Shown: positions 1-11,043 of the stretch, piece by piece
Layout of the letters: every line of letters begins with the position of its first letter
Position numbering within the stretch: the stretch's first letter is position 1
Notes under the pieces: generated by a model
What the model saw: only the letters and a program-made list of their open reading frames with translations
Told to the model about the DNA's origin: nothing
Databases searched by the model: none
Position numbers and translations under genes: made by a program
Source of the DNA: Diphasiastrum complanatum
Taxonomy: Eukaryota > Streptophyta > Lycopodiopsida > Lycopodiales > Lycopodiaceae
DNA length: 64,000 nt
NCBI GenBank assembly: GCA_029204225.1
Contig: CM055092.1
Span: forward strand, 43,935,343 to 43,999,342
Direction: 5' to 3'

Positions 1-613
1 CCACAAATTCTTGCTAAGGCAAACCCAACTAGCAAGATTGCTAAACTAAGACCTAACTTAACACCCAGAGGGTTTGAAAGATAAATTGCAGCTAACTAAA
101 TAAACCAATAGAAACGTGCCACAATAATCCAATGAAAGGAGGCAAGGAGGCCCGAGCACGTTCCCTCAAGCTATGCACCTTCCAATGGGAACACAAAGAA
201 ATAGAATGATAATCTTAATAGAGAGCAATTTAGCATAATCTCAGAGTGTTGTTTACAAGGCAAATACCTCTCCTTTTATGGCAAGGAGAGTCTTCCATAA
301 GTATCTACTAACTTATGAGACTAATCTATTTCTAGCCTTTCTAGAACTTCTAGCTTAGGATTTAGAACTTCAAACTTTCTTAACTTAGAAAAACTTAAGA
401 TAAAATACTTCTGATCTTAAGTTTCTTGAGTCTAAGTTCTAAATCTAAGTTTAAGCTATTTTATTATTATTTAAGATTCTACTCATGGGCTTACAAAACA
501 CATGGCATGGTTGAAGTTTATTGACAGATACTCATATGTGGACTTACAAAACACATGCCACGGAGTTTTATTTCTTTCTTTTTATTTTCTCTGTGTTAGC
601 ACAGTTGCTAACA
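1..613 (-). repeat. A-family gypsy LTR (5' LTR of element A, cut by window edge)
   Basis: This is the reverse complement of most of the LTR at 35276-36037, with roughly 95% identity by eye apart from short indels. Its 5' terminus (TGTTAGCAACTGTGCTAACA read on the - strand) ends exactly at 613. The 3' end of the LTR lies beyond base 1; about 117 bp before the breakpoint-equivalent position would be outside the window. The 5 bp next to it (614-618, GTAGA = TCTAC on the - strand) also follow the LTR at 36038-36042. I therefore infer that this is the 5' LTR of the same insertion as 25131-36037, separated from it by an inversion. It could instead be a solo LTR or belong to a different copy. Confidence 0.85.
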
Positions 614-3213
614 GTAGACCTTGCGGATCGTTCATGGTGGTGGCAGATCGACAATGATCTTAATCTTTGATAGGTCCGTGACGATCCCATGCCTTGATAC
701 TATATGGCCAAGTATCAGGCCATGCGTTACAAAAACTGGCATTTTTTTGGGTTTATAGAGATCTGATACTTGCGGTATTTCTGTAGCACCTTCTCTAAAT
801 TAGAGAGGTGTTCTAAGTTGGGTCCATGCATGCACAAATCATCCAATAAAATCTCCAAAAATTTTGCAAATACTCTTTGAATGTCGCCTGCATTACTCGT
901 TGGAAGGTACTTGGAGCATTGCAAAGTCCAAGCGACATTACCTTGTAGGCATAGGTCCCTCACTCCGTGGCAAATGCTATCTTATGCTGATCTTGCGGCG
1001 CTATCTTCACCTGATTGTAACCGCTGAAGCCGTCCAAGAAATTGTAGGCTTCTGCTCTAGCTACTCTATCCAAGACACTTTCCGTAAATGGTAAGAAAAA
1101 ATGGTCCTTCTTGGTAACTACATTTAAAGCTTTCAGATTCACACAGATTCGCATCTTGTCATTCTTCTTGGGTACTATGACTATTGGTGATATCCACTCA
1201 GTTGCTCAATTTCATAGATGAAATCAACATCTAGCAACTTCTGCAACTCTTGCTTGACCAACTCTGTGTAATTCGGGTTGTAGCGGTAATAGCGACTCAC
1301 CTTGGGGACTGCTCCATCCGACCAAGGGTATGGTATGCTGAATGACTGTTGGTGGATTCCCTTCAGATCACTGTAATTCCATGCAAAACAATCCTTGTAT
1401 TCCACAAACAACAAACGCAGTCTCTTGTATTGTGTGGGCGTCAACTGTTCTCCCACATGGACGATTCTTTCTTCTTCACTTGGCTCAGCAAGATTCATCG
1501 GTTGCGTCTGCGCAGGTCCTTCAAAGACTTGTTCTGCTGGTGCTTGATTTTGATTAGATTCTCTTTGCGCTTGTGACATTATAATTACCACGTCGTCTAA
1601 GCTGTAATTTTTGAAAGTATTAGGCATCTTGTGTACCGGTGCTCGACGAGATTCCTCCCTCAGCATATTGATCTTAACCCGACTGGTCATCTTTTGATTT
1701 TTTGTCATTTGAAAGGAAGATGACGCTGCATCTGAGTCCATTCTGATCGACTTCAAGGAATCCAACATCTTCTTTTTACCTTTTCTTGTCACATAGTTGG
1801 ATTTGTCCTTGTTGTCTTTCTTCGAAACTGGTGTGATATTTGTCGCGTGGTTGCGAATATCAACATCCACCGTAGCTATTGCCTCTTCCGATAGATCACT
1901 CCATCGGATCACGTAGTTGTAGTGTTGTCTCAATTGGTTCTTTCTAATTGCAGGTGCCTTTGGTGGATCTATCTTTGAAATTTTAGCCATTGCAGATTTT
2001 TGTGGCAGCTGAGCTGGTACTCTCTTAATTCCATAGCGATCTGGATCCATATGCTGGAAGACCTGTTCATCAGTTAGCTTAGTCTCCTTGTTGTATGTAA
2101 GAGCATGTTGCCAAGGGACTAAATCATCGTCCACAAGGTTCTCGATAGCTTCCGCTGACAGCCATGCGACATTGATCATGTTCACCCCGAAAGTGATTGG
2201 TGTGTCCAATGTGTAGCACTTGGGTGAAGATGTGCTGGGTTCTGGATCTGAATCATATTGACAAGCATGCCCAGCCATATAATCAACTATTGCTAATGCA
2301 TCCATCCATCTCATGATATCTGTTTCAGAATTGTAATGACCTCCCCTGGCTTGCCATGGGTGATCGATCGTATGATCTGTTGTGGAAGATCTGTCATCAG
2401 CTTTGGGTGCAATAGGTTTCACCACCCATGTGGTTGGATTGACATTTACAGTCTGTTCTCTGTTTTCGAAGGTGAGTTTTTTAGTTCTCCAATTGTGAAC
2501 CACTTGTGTAGTCCTCAATCACAATCTTCCTAGTAAAACGCGATAGGTAGATGGGATCTCTGGTATGTCCATCACCACAAAAGTGATCACAAACTGCATT
2601 CCTGCTATTTTTACAAGGATGTTGCCAAACACACCTTTTGGTTTTACACAGGACTGATCTGCTAGTTTGATGACAAATCTCACTAGTTTCAATCCTTGCA
2701 GACCCCATTTCTGATACAAAGTAGTAGAGATCAAATTTACACCTAATCCTCCATCTACTACTGTTGCCTCGTCCTCAAATCTCTTGTGCCATATCGGCAA
2801 GGTGATATCATGTTCTTCACTTTTCCACGCTGCCCCGATGCGGAGGACGTTACTTGTTTATTCATAGCCTACACAATATATGGGCTCTAGTATTACTGGT
2901 TCCGCTTCAACTTTGGCCCATTCAGCCAGAAGGCTCTTGGCTTGTGGCACAAGCTGTAGTAATTCTCCAAGGGATAAACTAACACGACTTGCTAGCAATC
3001 TTGTGAGCACTTCTATGTGCGGATCCTCAGGCTCCACCATGTGGAAAGGTGGTTCATGGTGGTGCAACCAATCATTCTGATCAGTACATAATGGTGAGCC
3101 TATTTGTGGTACTGGTTCTTTAGCAACAAGAGGTTTTACAGGTATGTCTCTTGCTTGAGCTTTTTCCTCCTCTTGCGCTTTTTGCACCCAGTGGCATATC
3201 TTCTGGTATTGCC
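614..3213 (-). pseudogene. Gypsy element G, protease-reverse transcriptase part of pol
   Basis: Ty3/gypsy pol read on the - strand from 3213 down to 614. A retroviral-type aspartic protease lies at about 2519-2800 (VVDGGLGVNLIS around the catalytic Asp). It is followed by an acidic linker (1181-2518, 445 codons open) that ends in the RT entry region (VPKVSRYYRYNPNY). RT blocks follow: MRICVNLKALNVVTKKDHF, FLDGFSGYNQVKIAP, and the active-site segment ILLDDLCMHGP near 820. Reading frames are broken several times (for example near 1180 and 960). A stop falls in the connection region near 630, and coding stops abruptly at 614 where an A-family LTR begins. The RNase H and integrase are missing here and appear to be the + strand block 36038-37910. 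Copia-1 separates this block from the gag half (9377-10997). Confidence 0.9.
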
Positions 3214-3895
3214 TGTAAAAATTACAGCAAATAAGGATCCTAAAACACTTGAAATGATGAGGGAAACAATAGATTATGATTTCATAAGATTAGCACAGGT
3301 TGAACCATCAAAATCCATCAAAAATCTATGCTTGAACCTCACTAAATGGCCCAAATCCTTGAAGAAGGCTTCACACGTGTGAAAGTACGGCCTCCCACAG
3401 TCTGAGTACTGTACACCAGACCTACATTCAATCCTATAATCATTAGTAATCACAAGTACTCAAACAATTATGAACATAGAGAGCAATTGCACCATTATGA
3501 GAGAAAAAACATGAAATTGCTTGATTGATTTTGGTGAGATATCATCACCTATATATACATGATCCATCACGGTTTTGGGCAGGTATGAGTAGCCCTAAAC
3601 CTATCCCTAATGCTAATTTTGGTGGATCTTTCATCCCTACCAAGTTAGGGTTGGAATCTTGGAGATCCCTCAACAATGCAAAAATTACCAAAAATAGCTC
3701 CTATTTTTTCTCCCTTGTATCTAAGCATAATTTGGACTCATTACAAAGGTTCTAACACTTAGGTCTACTTGAGAACATCCTTATGAATGGAATCCTATGT
3801 TATTTGGCACGTGTGACAAGCCACATCATGACCATCTAACTATTTACAAGTCATATGACCAAAACTAGTCAAGCTAGAATTGTGAATTTTTAACA
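3214..3895 (-). repeat. Copia-1 3' LTR
   Basis: Runs from TGTAAAAATTACAG to GAATTTTTAACA as read on the + strand. It matches 8690-9371 with about four substitutions. It contains the palindrome TTCACACGTGTGAA at 3370-3383 and a second CACGTG core near 3810. The short ORF near 3525-3755 lies inside the LTR and is not regarded as a gene. Confidence 0.96.
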
Positions 3896-3910
3896 CTCCT
3901 CCTCACTATC
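3896..3910 (-). other. Copia-1 polypurine tract
   Basis: The + strand CTCCTCCTCACTATC reads as a purine-rich run (GAGGAGGAG) on the coding strand, directly before the 3' LTR. This is the expected position of the plus-strand primer. The same CTCCTCCTC motif follows the LTRs of Copia-2 (12859) and element E (23910). Confidence 0.85.
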
Positions 3911-6900
3911 TAGCTTGGTTCAATCATTGCTTTACTAATCACTCCAAGTGATGATTTGAACTTCATAAAAGGTGTCTTTTGAAGTGGTTTAGTAAGTAGA
4001 TCAGCTACACATTCATTGCTTGGAACATGCTCCAAAGCAATCTCCTTGGCTTGCACCATTTCTCTCACAAAGTGATGGCATATCTCAATGTGCTTAGATC
4101 TTGCATGGAAGATTGGGTTAGATGCAAGGTGTTGGGCTGATATATTGTCATTGTAGATGATTGGTGCCTCCTCTGAATCCATGATCTTTAGTTCCACCAA
4201 TAATCTCTTGATCCAAAGTACCTCCTTTGTAGTGGTTGTCAAAGCTTTGTACTCGGCCTCGGTTGAAGATAGAGATATAGTTTCTTGCTTTTTTGAAAGC
4301 CATGAAATCACACCTTCTCCTATGAAAGTTGAATAGGCACTTGTTGATTTCCTATCCCTCTTGTCCCCTGCAAAATCTGAATCACTAAATGCATGAAGGT
4401 TAATCGCATCTCCTCTATATAGAATCCCAAAATCCAATGTACTCGAGATGTATCTTAGAATCCTCTTAGCCTTTTTCCAATGGATATTCAATGGCTTTTG
4501 CATGGATTGGCTCAACCTGCATACACTAAAGCTAAGATCTGGTCTAGTTATAGTGATCCACATTAAGGAACCTATAAGTTGCCTAAACAAAGTGATGTCC
4601 ATGAAGGATCTTTCATCATCTTCATTTGGCACTTTTACATCTTGCTCCATTGGTGTGTCAACACTTTTGCATACTTCCATCTTAAACTTCTTCAAAAGAC
4701 TTTGAGAATAGTTTACTTGACTTATAAAGATAAAATCAGACCCTCTAAGTACTTCTATGCCTAAGATGAAGTGAAGACACCCTAGATCTACCATCTTGAA
4801 CTCTAAGGATAGATCTATCTTGATTTTTTCAATACCATCAACACTATTTCCACTAATGATGATGTCATCTACATAAATGAGTAAAAGTACAATACCAACA
4901 TCATCAAACTTAATGTAAAGAGTGGGATCATATTCACTTTGAACAAAAGAAAGTGAAATAAGATAGCAATGTAGTCTTGAATTCCAAGATCTTGAGGCTT
5001 GCTTCAAGCCATAGATGCTTCTTTGGAGATGGCATACTTTGTTCTCCATTCCATGCTTGATGAACCCTTGTGGCTGCTCCATATAGATATCCTCTTCCAA
5101 AAAACCATTCAAGAAAGCATTAGAGACATCCATTTGACATAGAATCCATCCAAAATGTGATGCAAGTGCAATGATTAGTCTTATTGTGACCATCTTGGCC
5201 ATGGGTGCAAAAGTTTCCTCATAGTCTATCCCTCTCTCTTGAGCATAACCTTTTGCAACTAATCTTGCTTTATGTTTGTTAACACTCCCATTTGCATTCA
5301 ACTTAAGCTTGAAGACCCACTTGCATCCTATTACATTCCTTTGAGGTCTCTCAACAAGCAACCAAGTTTCATTCTCAATCAAGGCATCATACTCATCCAA
5401 CATAGCTTTATACCATTCTTTGGAGTTCAATGCATCTTCAACATTAGACGGTTCTTCAAAACTAGATAAAGCATAAGAAGTGGATGAGATACCCTCAACT
5501 TGCTGTCCTTTGCCTTGATATGTGAGCCTTGATGGCTCCACTTTTGCCCTTGAAGATCTCCTTGGTGTGATAGGTGGGTTTGGTGCTTGCTCCTCCATGA
5601 GCTCCTCCTCAAAACCAAGATCTTGCTCCTCGGCCATCTTCTTCTTGATTGTTGGAGCACTTGAGCCTTCTTCAAGCATATGCATATGATGTTCATCAAA
5701 GATGACATCCCTTGAAACAACAAATTTGTTCAAGGATGGGAGATAGACTTTGTAGCCCTTGCTTGAGCTTGCATATCCAAGCATGATCCCTCTTGTGGAA
5801 GATGGATCCTCCTTGGTTCTTGTTTCCAATGGCACATGCACATAGCATATACACCCAAAAACTTTCAAGTGATTAAGATTGGGTTTCTTTCCATACAACA
5901 TCTCATAAGGAGTTCTGCCTTCAATTGCTTTGCAAGACACCCTATTCATCAAGTAGTTTGCACATACAAGAGACTCACCCCAAAAGGATTTGGGCAAACA
6001 AGCATCTAATCTTAAAGCCTTAGAACATTCACATAATGTTCTATTCCTTCTTTCAGCAACTCCATTTTGTTGAGGAGTGTAAGGACAAGAAGTCGCTTTC
6101 TTGATCCCTTCCTCCTCACAAAAGGCCTTGAACTCATTGGAGATGAATTCTCCACCATTGTCACTTCTAAGAATCTTGATGCTATGATTATGATGCTTTT
6201 CTACAAACAACTTGAACTTTACAAAAGTATCAAATACTTGAGACTTGAAGGAAAGTAAGAACACCCAACAATATCTTGAGTAGTCATCAATGAAGGTTAA
6301 AAACATGGATGAACCTCCATTAGATTTGGTGCTAGCAATGTGCACATCCGAGTGTATGAGTTCAAGAGGATGAGATGACTTTGTGATGGAGTTAGGAAAC
6401 ACCTTCTTATGTGCCTTGGGTAAGGCACAAGCTTCACAAACCTTGTCTTCCTTCCCAATAGACCTTGGTAGGCCTAAAGCATACTCCTCCTTGATCATAG
6501 CCTCCATGGAACCCGAGTTGACATGTCCAAGTCTTTTGTGCCATAAAGTAAAGGTAGATATCTTGCTCTTCTCGGCCAACATGACAACATTAGTATCCAC
6601 AAATGCATCCAGCTTATAAAGTTTGCCAAGTCTAGTGCCCTTAGCCACTATCTTACCCTTCTTCTTGATGAAACATTCATTTGAAGCAAAGTCAACATTG
6701 AAACCATTGTCTACCATTTGGCCAACACTTAGTAGATTCTTTGTTATTGTAGGAATGTACAAAACACCTTCTATGTTGATCTTTTTGGAAGATCCTAAGC
6801 AAAGGGGAATGCTACCAACTCCTTCAATCTTACAAGCTTCATCATTTCCTGTATAGATAGACTTTATAGGTCCATCATAAGATAAGAGAGAAGAGAAAAA

Positions 6901-7878
6901 CTCCCTTTTACTAGTCATGTGTGAACTAGCACCCGAGTCAATCCACCAAGGATCTTCTCCTTTGAAGCTTGTTGAAGAAAATATGGACATCATGAGAGAG
7001 TCCTCATGTGAACTCTCCTCCTCCTCCTCTTTGCTCATGTTGGCTTGGCTTTGATCTTGCTTCCTCTTGAAGCATTCCGAGGCATAATGCCCCATCTTGC
7101 TACAGTAGTAGCACTTCACCTTTGATTTGTCCTTCTTGACTTTGGTGGTTGATGGAGATGCCTTTGGGGGTCCTTCTTGATCCTCAAGCTTTGTAGACCT
7201 CTTGAATGTTGATCCTTTGCCTTTGGACTTGCCTTTGCCTTTGGTGAAGAGAGCTTGGTCATCTCCACCTTGGATGGAAAGCCTATCCATCCTCTCTTGC
7301 ATTTGGCTCCTTCTTGATTCCTCGGCCATGAGTGTGCCTTGGAGTTCTTCAAGTATAGGTAGCTTACCCATAATTGCATATCCCTGAACCAAATTGTCAA
7401 GTTCAAATCTTAGTCCATTCAATATGAGTTGAACAAGCTCTTCATCCTTGATAGGGTCACCTATAAAGGCTAGCTCTTTGTTCAATTCCTTTACTCTTAG
7501 GACAAAAGTATGTGCACTCTCTCCTTTCTTTTGATAGCTTCTATAGATTTGATTCTTCAAAGCTAACATTCTAGTTTGGTTCTTGGATTCATAGACCTTT
7601 TGCAAAGTCTCCCAAGCATCTTGAGCTGAAGTGCAATCTCCTACCTCTCTTAAGAGTTCATTTGCAACATTCATTTTTATGCAATGTAGTGCAACATTGC
7701 ACCTCTTGATGTATTTGGCTTTTTCTTGAGGATGAATAGGTTCACCCTCCTTACCATTTACAATTTCCATCAGATCTTGCATGATCATGATAGATTCCAT
7801 TCTAACTTTCCATATGTAATAGTTAGTTTTGTTGATCCTTTCATTAGTATCCAAAAGATATGCATTTATAGATGCCAT
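3910..7878 (-). CDS. Ty1/copia gag-pol polyprotein, intact
   Basis: A single 1322-residue ORF encoding all functions needed for retrotransposition. Gag (UBN2-type) covers about residues 1-200. A CCHC zinc knuckle is at 256-269 (CYYCSKMGHYASEC). The aspartic protease has DSG at 314-316. The GAG-pre-integrase zinc site spans H447, H452, C481 and C484. The integrase core has D510, D573 (RSDNGGEF) and E609. RT spans roughly 830-1070 with YVDD at 1002-1005. RNase H lies at 1160-1300 (FSDSDFAGD, SLSSTEAEY). Copia order PR-INT-RT-RH is kept, the length is normal for the family, and every catalytic motif I checked is present. Start is the first Met (MASINAYLLDTNERINKTNY), typical for this gag group. 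It is flanked by the leader and 5' LTR upstream and the purine tract downstream. It is probably functional, which the sequence alone cannot prove. Confidence 0.97.
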   Translation of the reverse strand: MASINAYLLDTNERINKTNYYIWKVRMESIMIMQDLMEIVNGKEGEPIHPQEKAKYIKRCNVALHCIKMNVANELLREVGDCTSAQDAWETLQKVYESKNQTRMLALKNQIYRSYQKKGESAHTFVLRVKELNKELAFIGDPIKDEELVQLILNGLRFELDNLVQGYAIMGKLPILEELQGTLMAEESRRSQMQERMDRLSIQGGDDQALFTKGKGKSKGKGSTFKRSTKLEDQEGPPKASPSTTKVKKDKSKVKCYYCSKMGHYASECFKRKQDQSQANMSKEEEEESSHEDSLMMSIFSSTSFKGEDPWWIDSGASSHMTSKREFFSSLLSYDGPIKSIYTGNDEACKIEGVGSIPLCLGSSKKINIEGVLYIPTITKNLLSVGQMVDNGFNVDFASNECFIKKKGKIVAKGTRLGKLYKLDAFVDTNVVMLAEKSKISTFTLWHKRLGHVNSGSMEAMIKEEYALGLPRSIGKEDKVCEACALPKAHKKVFPNSITKSSHPLELIHSDVHIASTKSNGGSSMFLTFIDDYSRYCWVFLLSFKSQVFDTFVKFKLFVEKHHNHSIKILRSDNGGEFISNEFKAFCEEEGIKKATSCPYTPQQNGVAERRNRTLCECSKALRLDACLPKSFWGESLVCANYLMNRVSCKAIEGRTPYEMLYGKKPNLNHLKVFGCICYVHVPLETRTKEDPSSTRGIMLGYASSSKGYKVYLPSLNKFVVSRDVIFDEHHMHMLEEGSSAPTIKKKMAEEQDLGFEEELMEEQAPNPPITPRRSSRAKVEPSRLTYQGKGQQVEGISSTSYALSSFEEPSNVEDALNSKEWYKAMLDEYDALIENETWLLVERPQRNVIGCKWVFKLKLNANGSVNKHKARLVAKGYAQERGIDYEETFAPMAKMVTIRLIIALASHFGWILCQMDVSNAFLNGFLEEDIYMEQPQGFIKHGMENKVCHLQRSIYGLKQASRSWNSRLHCYLISLSFVQSEYDPTLYIKFDDVGIVLLLIYVDDIIISGNSVDGIEKIKIDLSLEFKMVDLGCLHFILGIEVLRGSDFIFISQVNYSQSLLKKFKMEVCKSVDTPMEQDVKVPNEDDERSFMDITLFRQLIGSLMWITITRPDLSFSVCRLSQSMQKPLNIHWKKAKRILRYISSTLDFGILYRGDAINLHAFSDSDFAGDKRDRKSTSAYSTFIGEGVISWLSKKQETISLSSTEAEYKALTTTTKEVLWIKRLLVELKIMDSEEAPIIYNDNISAQHLASNPIFHARSKHIEICHHFVREMVQAKEIALEHVPSNECVADLLTKPLQKTPFMKFKSSLGVISKAMIEPS

Positions 7879-8677
7879 CTAGTCTCCTAATCAAGGACTT
7901 GACACAAATGAAGGTTACTTCTATTGATTTGATTGAAGGTCTACCTTATCCCACTTCTTAGGGACCTGAAAAGATCAGTAATAGACTTCCTATAAAGATC
8001 TAAGAATGATCTCTAACAAAATCAAATCATAGAATACTAGAAACAATGCACTTGCTTGATTGAAGTAGACAATACTAGTAGAATTGCCCCTCTTTCTATA
8101 AAGAACATTAAAGCTTCCAAATGATCTGATCAAGAGTGAATTTCAGTAACCTAATATACTTCCAAAATCACTTGTAAAAGATCTAAATGGAACTTAATGA
8201 GGATGCAACACAATCTACTATCCAATCACAAGCCAAAAATTATCAAAATTGATGAAAAATTGATCTAATTTGGTGCATAAGTCAAGCAATGGTTGGACTG
8301 AACCTAAATCACTTTAGGAGGTGTCTAATACACCTTAGAACAGCCTTGAAGAGTCCCCAAAACTCTGATCTTCCCTCTCCTTGAATTCTAGAAAGCCTCC
8401 TCTATGAAATCACCTCCAAAACTCGCTTAGAAATCAATGCTTGGAGCAAGCAAAACTTGCTATCTTGGTAATGTGAATTGAATTCAACTTTGCCTCTGGT
8501 TTTAGACACCTAAACACCTGCAAATTAAGTCACACAACACCAATCTCCAATGTATTTAACTCACTTTGAGTTCTAGAATCAATACTAGATGCTAAGATCC
8601 AATCTACACAAGATTTAGATCAAAAATTGTGATCAAATTGAATGAAAACCAAGGATTTAGCTCATTTCAGCCTTTAG
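7879..8677 (-). other. Copia-1 untranslated leader
   Basis: About 800 bp between the primer site and the gag start codon, AT-rich and without a long ORF. It would be the 5' leader of the genomic RNA and the likely place of packaging and dimerisation signals. I see no further motif in it. Confidence 0.8.
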
Positions 8678-8689
8678 GCTCTGATACCA
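8678..8689 (-). other. Copia-1 primer-binding site (initiator tRNA-Met type)
   Basis: The + strand GCTCTGATACCA gives TGGTATCAGAGC on the coding strand. This is the usual plant Copia primer site complementary to the 3' end of initiator tRNA-Met, and it directly abuts the 5' LTR at 8690. Confidence 0.95.
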
Positions 8690-9371
8690 TGTAAAAATTA
8701 CAGCAAATAAGGATCCTAAAACACTTGAAATGATGAGGGAAACAATAGATTATGATTTCATAAGATTAGCACAGGTTGAACCATCAAAATCCATCAAAAA
8801 TCTATGCTTGAACCTCACTAAATGGCCCAAATCCTTGAAGAAGGCTTCACACGTGTGAAATTACGGCCTCCCACAGTCTGAGTACTGTACACCAGACCTA
8901 CATTCAATCCTATAATCATTAGTAATCACAAGTACTCAAACAATTATGAACATAGAGAGCAATTGCACCATTATGAGAGAAAAAACATGAAATTGCTTGA
9001 TTGATTTTGGTGAGATATCATCACCTATATATACATGATCCATCACGGTTTTGGGCAGGTATGAGTAGCCCTAAACCTATCCCTAATGATAATTTTGGTG
9101 GATCTTTCATCCCTACCAAGTTAGGGTTGGAATCTTGGAGATCCCTCAACAATGCAAAAATTACCAAAAATAGCTCCTATTTTTTCTCCCTTGTATCTAA
9201 GCATAATTTGGACTCATTCCAAAGGTTCTAACACTTAGGTCTACTTGAGAACATCCTTATGAATGGAATCCTATGCTATTTGGCACGTGTGACAAGCCAC
9301 ATCATGACCATCTAACTATTTACAAGTCATATGACCAAAACTAGTCAAGCTAGAATTGTGAATTTTTAACA
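8690..9371 (-). repeat. Copia-1 5' LTR
   Basis: 682 bp, the same length as the 3' LTR and almost identical. It carries the 14-bp palindrome TTCACACGTGTGAA at 8846-8859. The target duplication TTGCC follows at 9372-9376. Confidence 0.96.
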
Positions 9372-9376
9372 TTGCC

Positions 9377-11043
9377 TTCCTTCTTTCCTCACATTCGGAT
9401 AGGGCCCTAAAGTTGAGGGTTAATCATCGAATACTGATAGTGGTGGTGAGGGAGTCACTTCCTTCCACTTTTGTGCTCTCGTGATGGCTAAGACTGGGGC
9501 TCAGAAGTGTTGTTTTTCCTGTGGTGTCCCTGTTGGAGCTATTGTTGGTCCTATTGCAATGAAATTTAATGGTGCACTCATTCAAGCCTCAATGGACAGT
9601 TCTTGTAACAGTGTCCATAACCACATTCTCGGTAGAAGGATGTGTATTGCCCCTTGTATGGGCATTCAACAATTCGGTGTCCTTCACCACATCCATAGCA
9701 ACCGTAATTTCTTCCACCTTGATGTTGAGGTTGAGCTACATAGGTCACATAATATTCATTGATGTCTGGGTCTAGAAATGGTTCATCTGACCCGTACCAT
9801 TGTTGTTGTTCAGGTTGAGGTGGTATTGGCACTTCGTGTTTCATTGTTGCCAAATTCACATGGGCCACTTGCTGGTTGGCTGGCCCTAGTGGTGCAGGTA
9901 AAGCCATACACTGTTGATTGTTTGGCACGCCATACCTCGGTGTCACATTTGGTGCCCCTTGATGATAAGAATAAGAAGTTTGATAGGGACTCCTCTTATG
10001 TTGTGTGATCTGGGGGTTAAACGGACAAAATGCTGTCTCATGCAATAATGTGTTGCATAGATGGCAAAATCTTTGTGTTAGTCTCAGATTTTGCTTTAAG
10101 ACCGGACACTCATTAATTGTATGGTTCTGAGTGCAACTTGAGCACCATACATTCTCTCGACGAAGATATTGTAGCTGGTTCTGTTCCGATGGATTTGGAT
10201 TTGGTGCTACAACTCCCTACAAGGCCTTCATTTCTGATCAAACTGAACTGTGAGTTGTTCCATCTGTTGTTTGTGTAGTTTAGTTATTTGCTCCATCAGC
10301 AGCTCGGTGGACAGGTTGGAAGTGTTGGATGATGATGATGCTACCGAAGGAGTTGGAGTGTGGTTGGTTGGATAAGATTCGTCATCTGAACCCTCATCCT
10401 CTTCTCTGATGACATCTTCCATTGCTTCTTGCAAGGTAGCATACTGCTCCCATAATTTAAGCTCTCTTCTGATGATACGTGATAACCCCGCAAGGAACCA
10501 CATAATCATCGCATGATCGGGAGTTAGGGCTGCATTGCATTCGGATCACAAATGTTTGATTCTCTCGATATAATCCCTGACCCTTTCTCTTATTTCCATC
10601 TTGACTTTGCTTAGCAGGACAAATGGGTCTTCCAGAAATTTCCTTGGTTTAAATTGCATGATGAGACCGCTTTAACCGCTTCCCAAGTGGTTTTCTCTTC
10701 TTCTGATAGGTTGAAGTACCAATCTTGTGCCACTGCCACAAGAGACGTTGGAGACATCATTAATTTTTCTATAGGTGTCCGATCACCATAGATTTTGCAA
10801 GCTTGCTCGTAGATCTGGAGGAATCGGATGGAATCTGATGATCCATCATATTTTGGTATCTCCATCCATGGTGCTCTCCAGACTGCTTGCAAGGGTGCGA
10901 CAGGTACGGGTTGACCCATTGGATCCATTGGCACTGCACCTGCTTTTGCCTCGATTTGCGCAGTTGCTACTCTGGGAAGGTTTGGTGCTTGGTTCACTGC
11001 TCTTCTTGCGATTGATCGTCCGAATCTCAGATTTATTCAGCAA
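9377..11043 (-). pseudogene. Gypsy element G gag, frameshifted
   Basis: Upstream half of G, split from its pol by Copia-1. The gag reading begins near 10997. It shows the retrotransposon gag pattern (IPKYDGSSDSIRFLQIYEQA, then AQDWYFNLSEEEKTTWEAV). The frame shifts near 10650 and continues at 10228-10509 (LAGLSRIIRRELKLWEQYATL, then an acidic stretch IREEDEGSDDES). Zinc-knuckle-like cysteines follow at about 9578-9700 (CYGCGEGHRIVEC and a second, degenerate CGYGHCYKNC). The order matches the gag of element A (26059-27360), so the two families are related. Frameshifts and stops show it is dead. The boundary towards 11043 is uncertain. Confidence 0.85.

Larger units (their letters stand above)
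3214..9371 (-). mobile_element. Copia-1, full-length autonomous Ty1/copia retrotransposon
   Basis: Complete element of 6158 bp. Its two LTRs are both 682 bp (3214-3895 and 8690-9371), and I find about four substitutions between them (near 3385, 3625, 3742 and 3800), so the insertion is young. A perfect 5-bp target duplication TTGCC lies at 3209-3213 and 9372-9376. An initiator-tRNA-Met primer site is at 8678-8689 and a polypurine tract abuts the 3' LTR at 3896-3906. One uninterrupted gag-pol ORF lies between them. It is inserted in the older gypsy element G, whose protein coding continues on either side. Copia-2 shares its LTR ends, primer site and purine tract, so this element could supply enzymes to it; that is inference. 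Confidence 0.97.

Noticed and set aside
3525-3755. 76-aa ORF in the Copia-1 LTRs (also 9001-9231)
   Set aside because: LTR sequence with no start context or domain; the two copies differ only by LTR substitutions.
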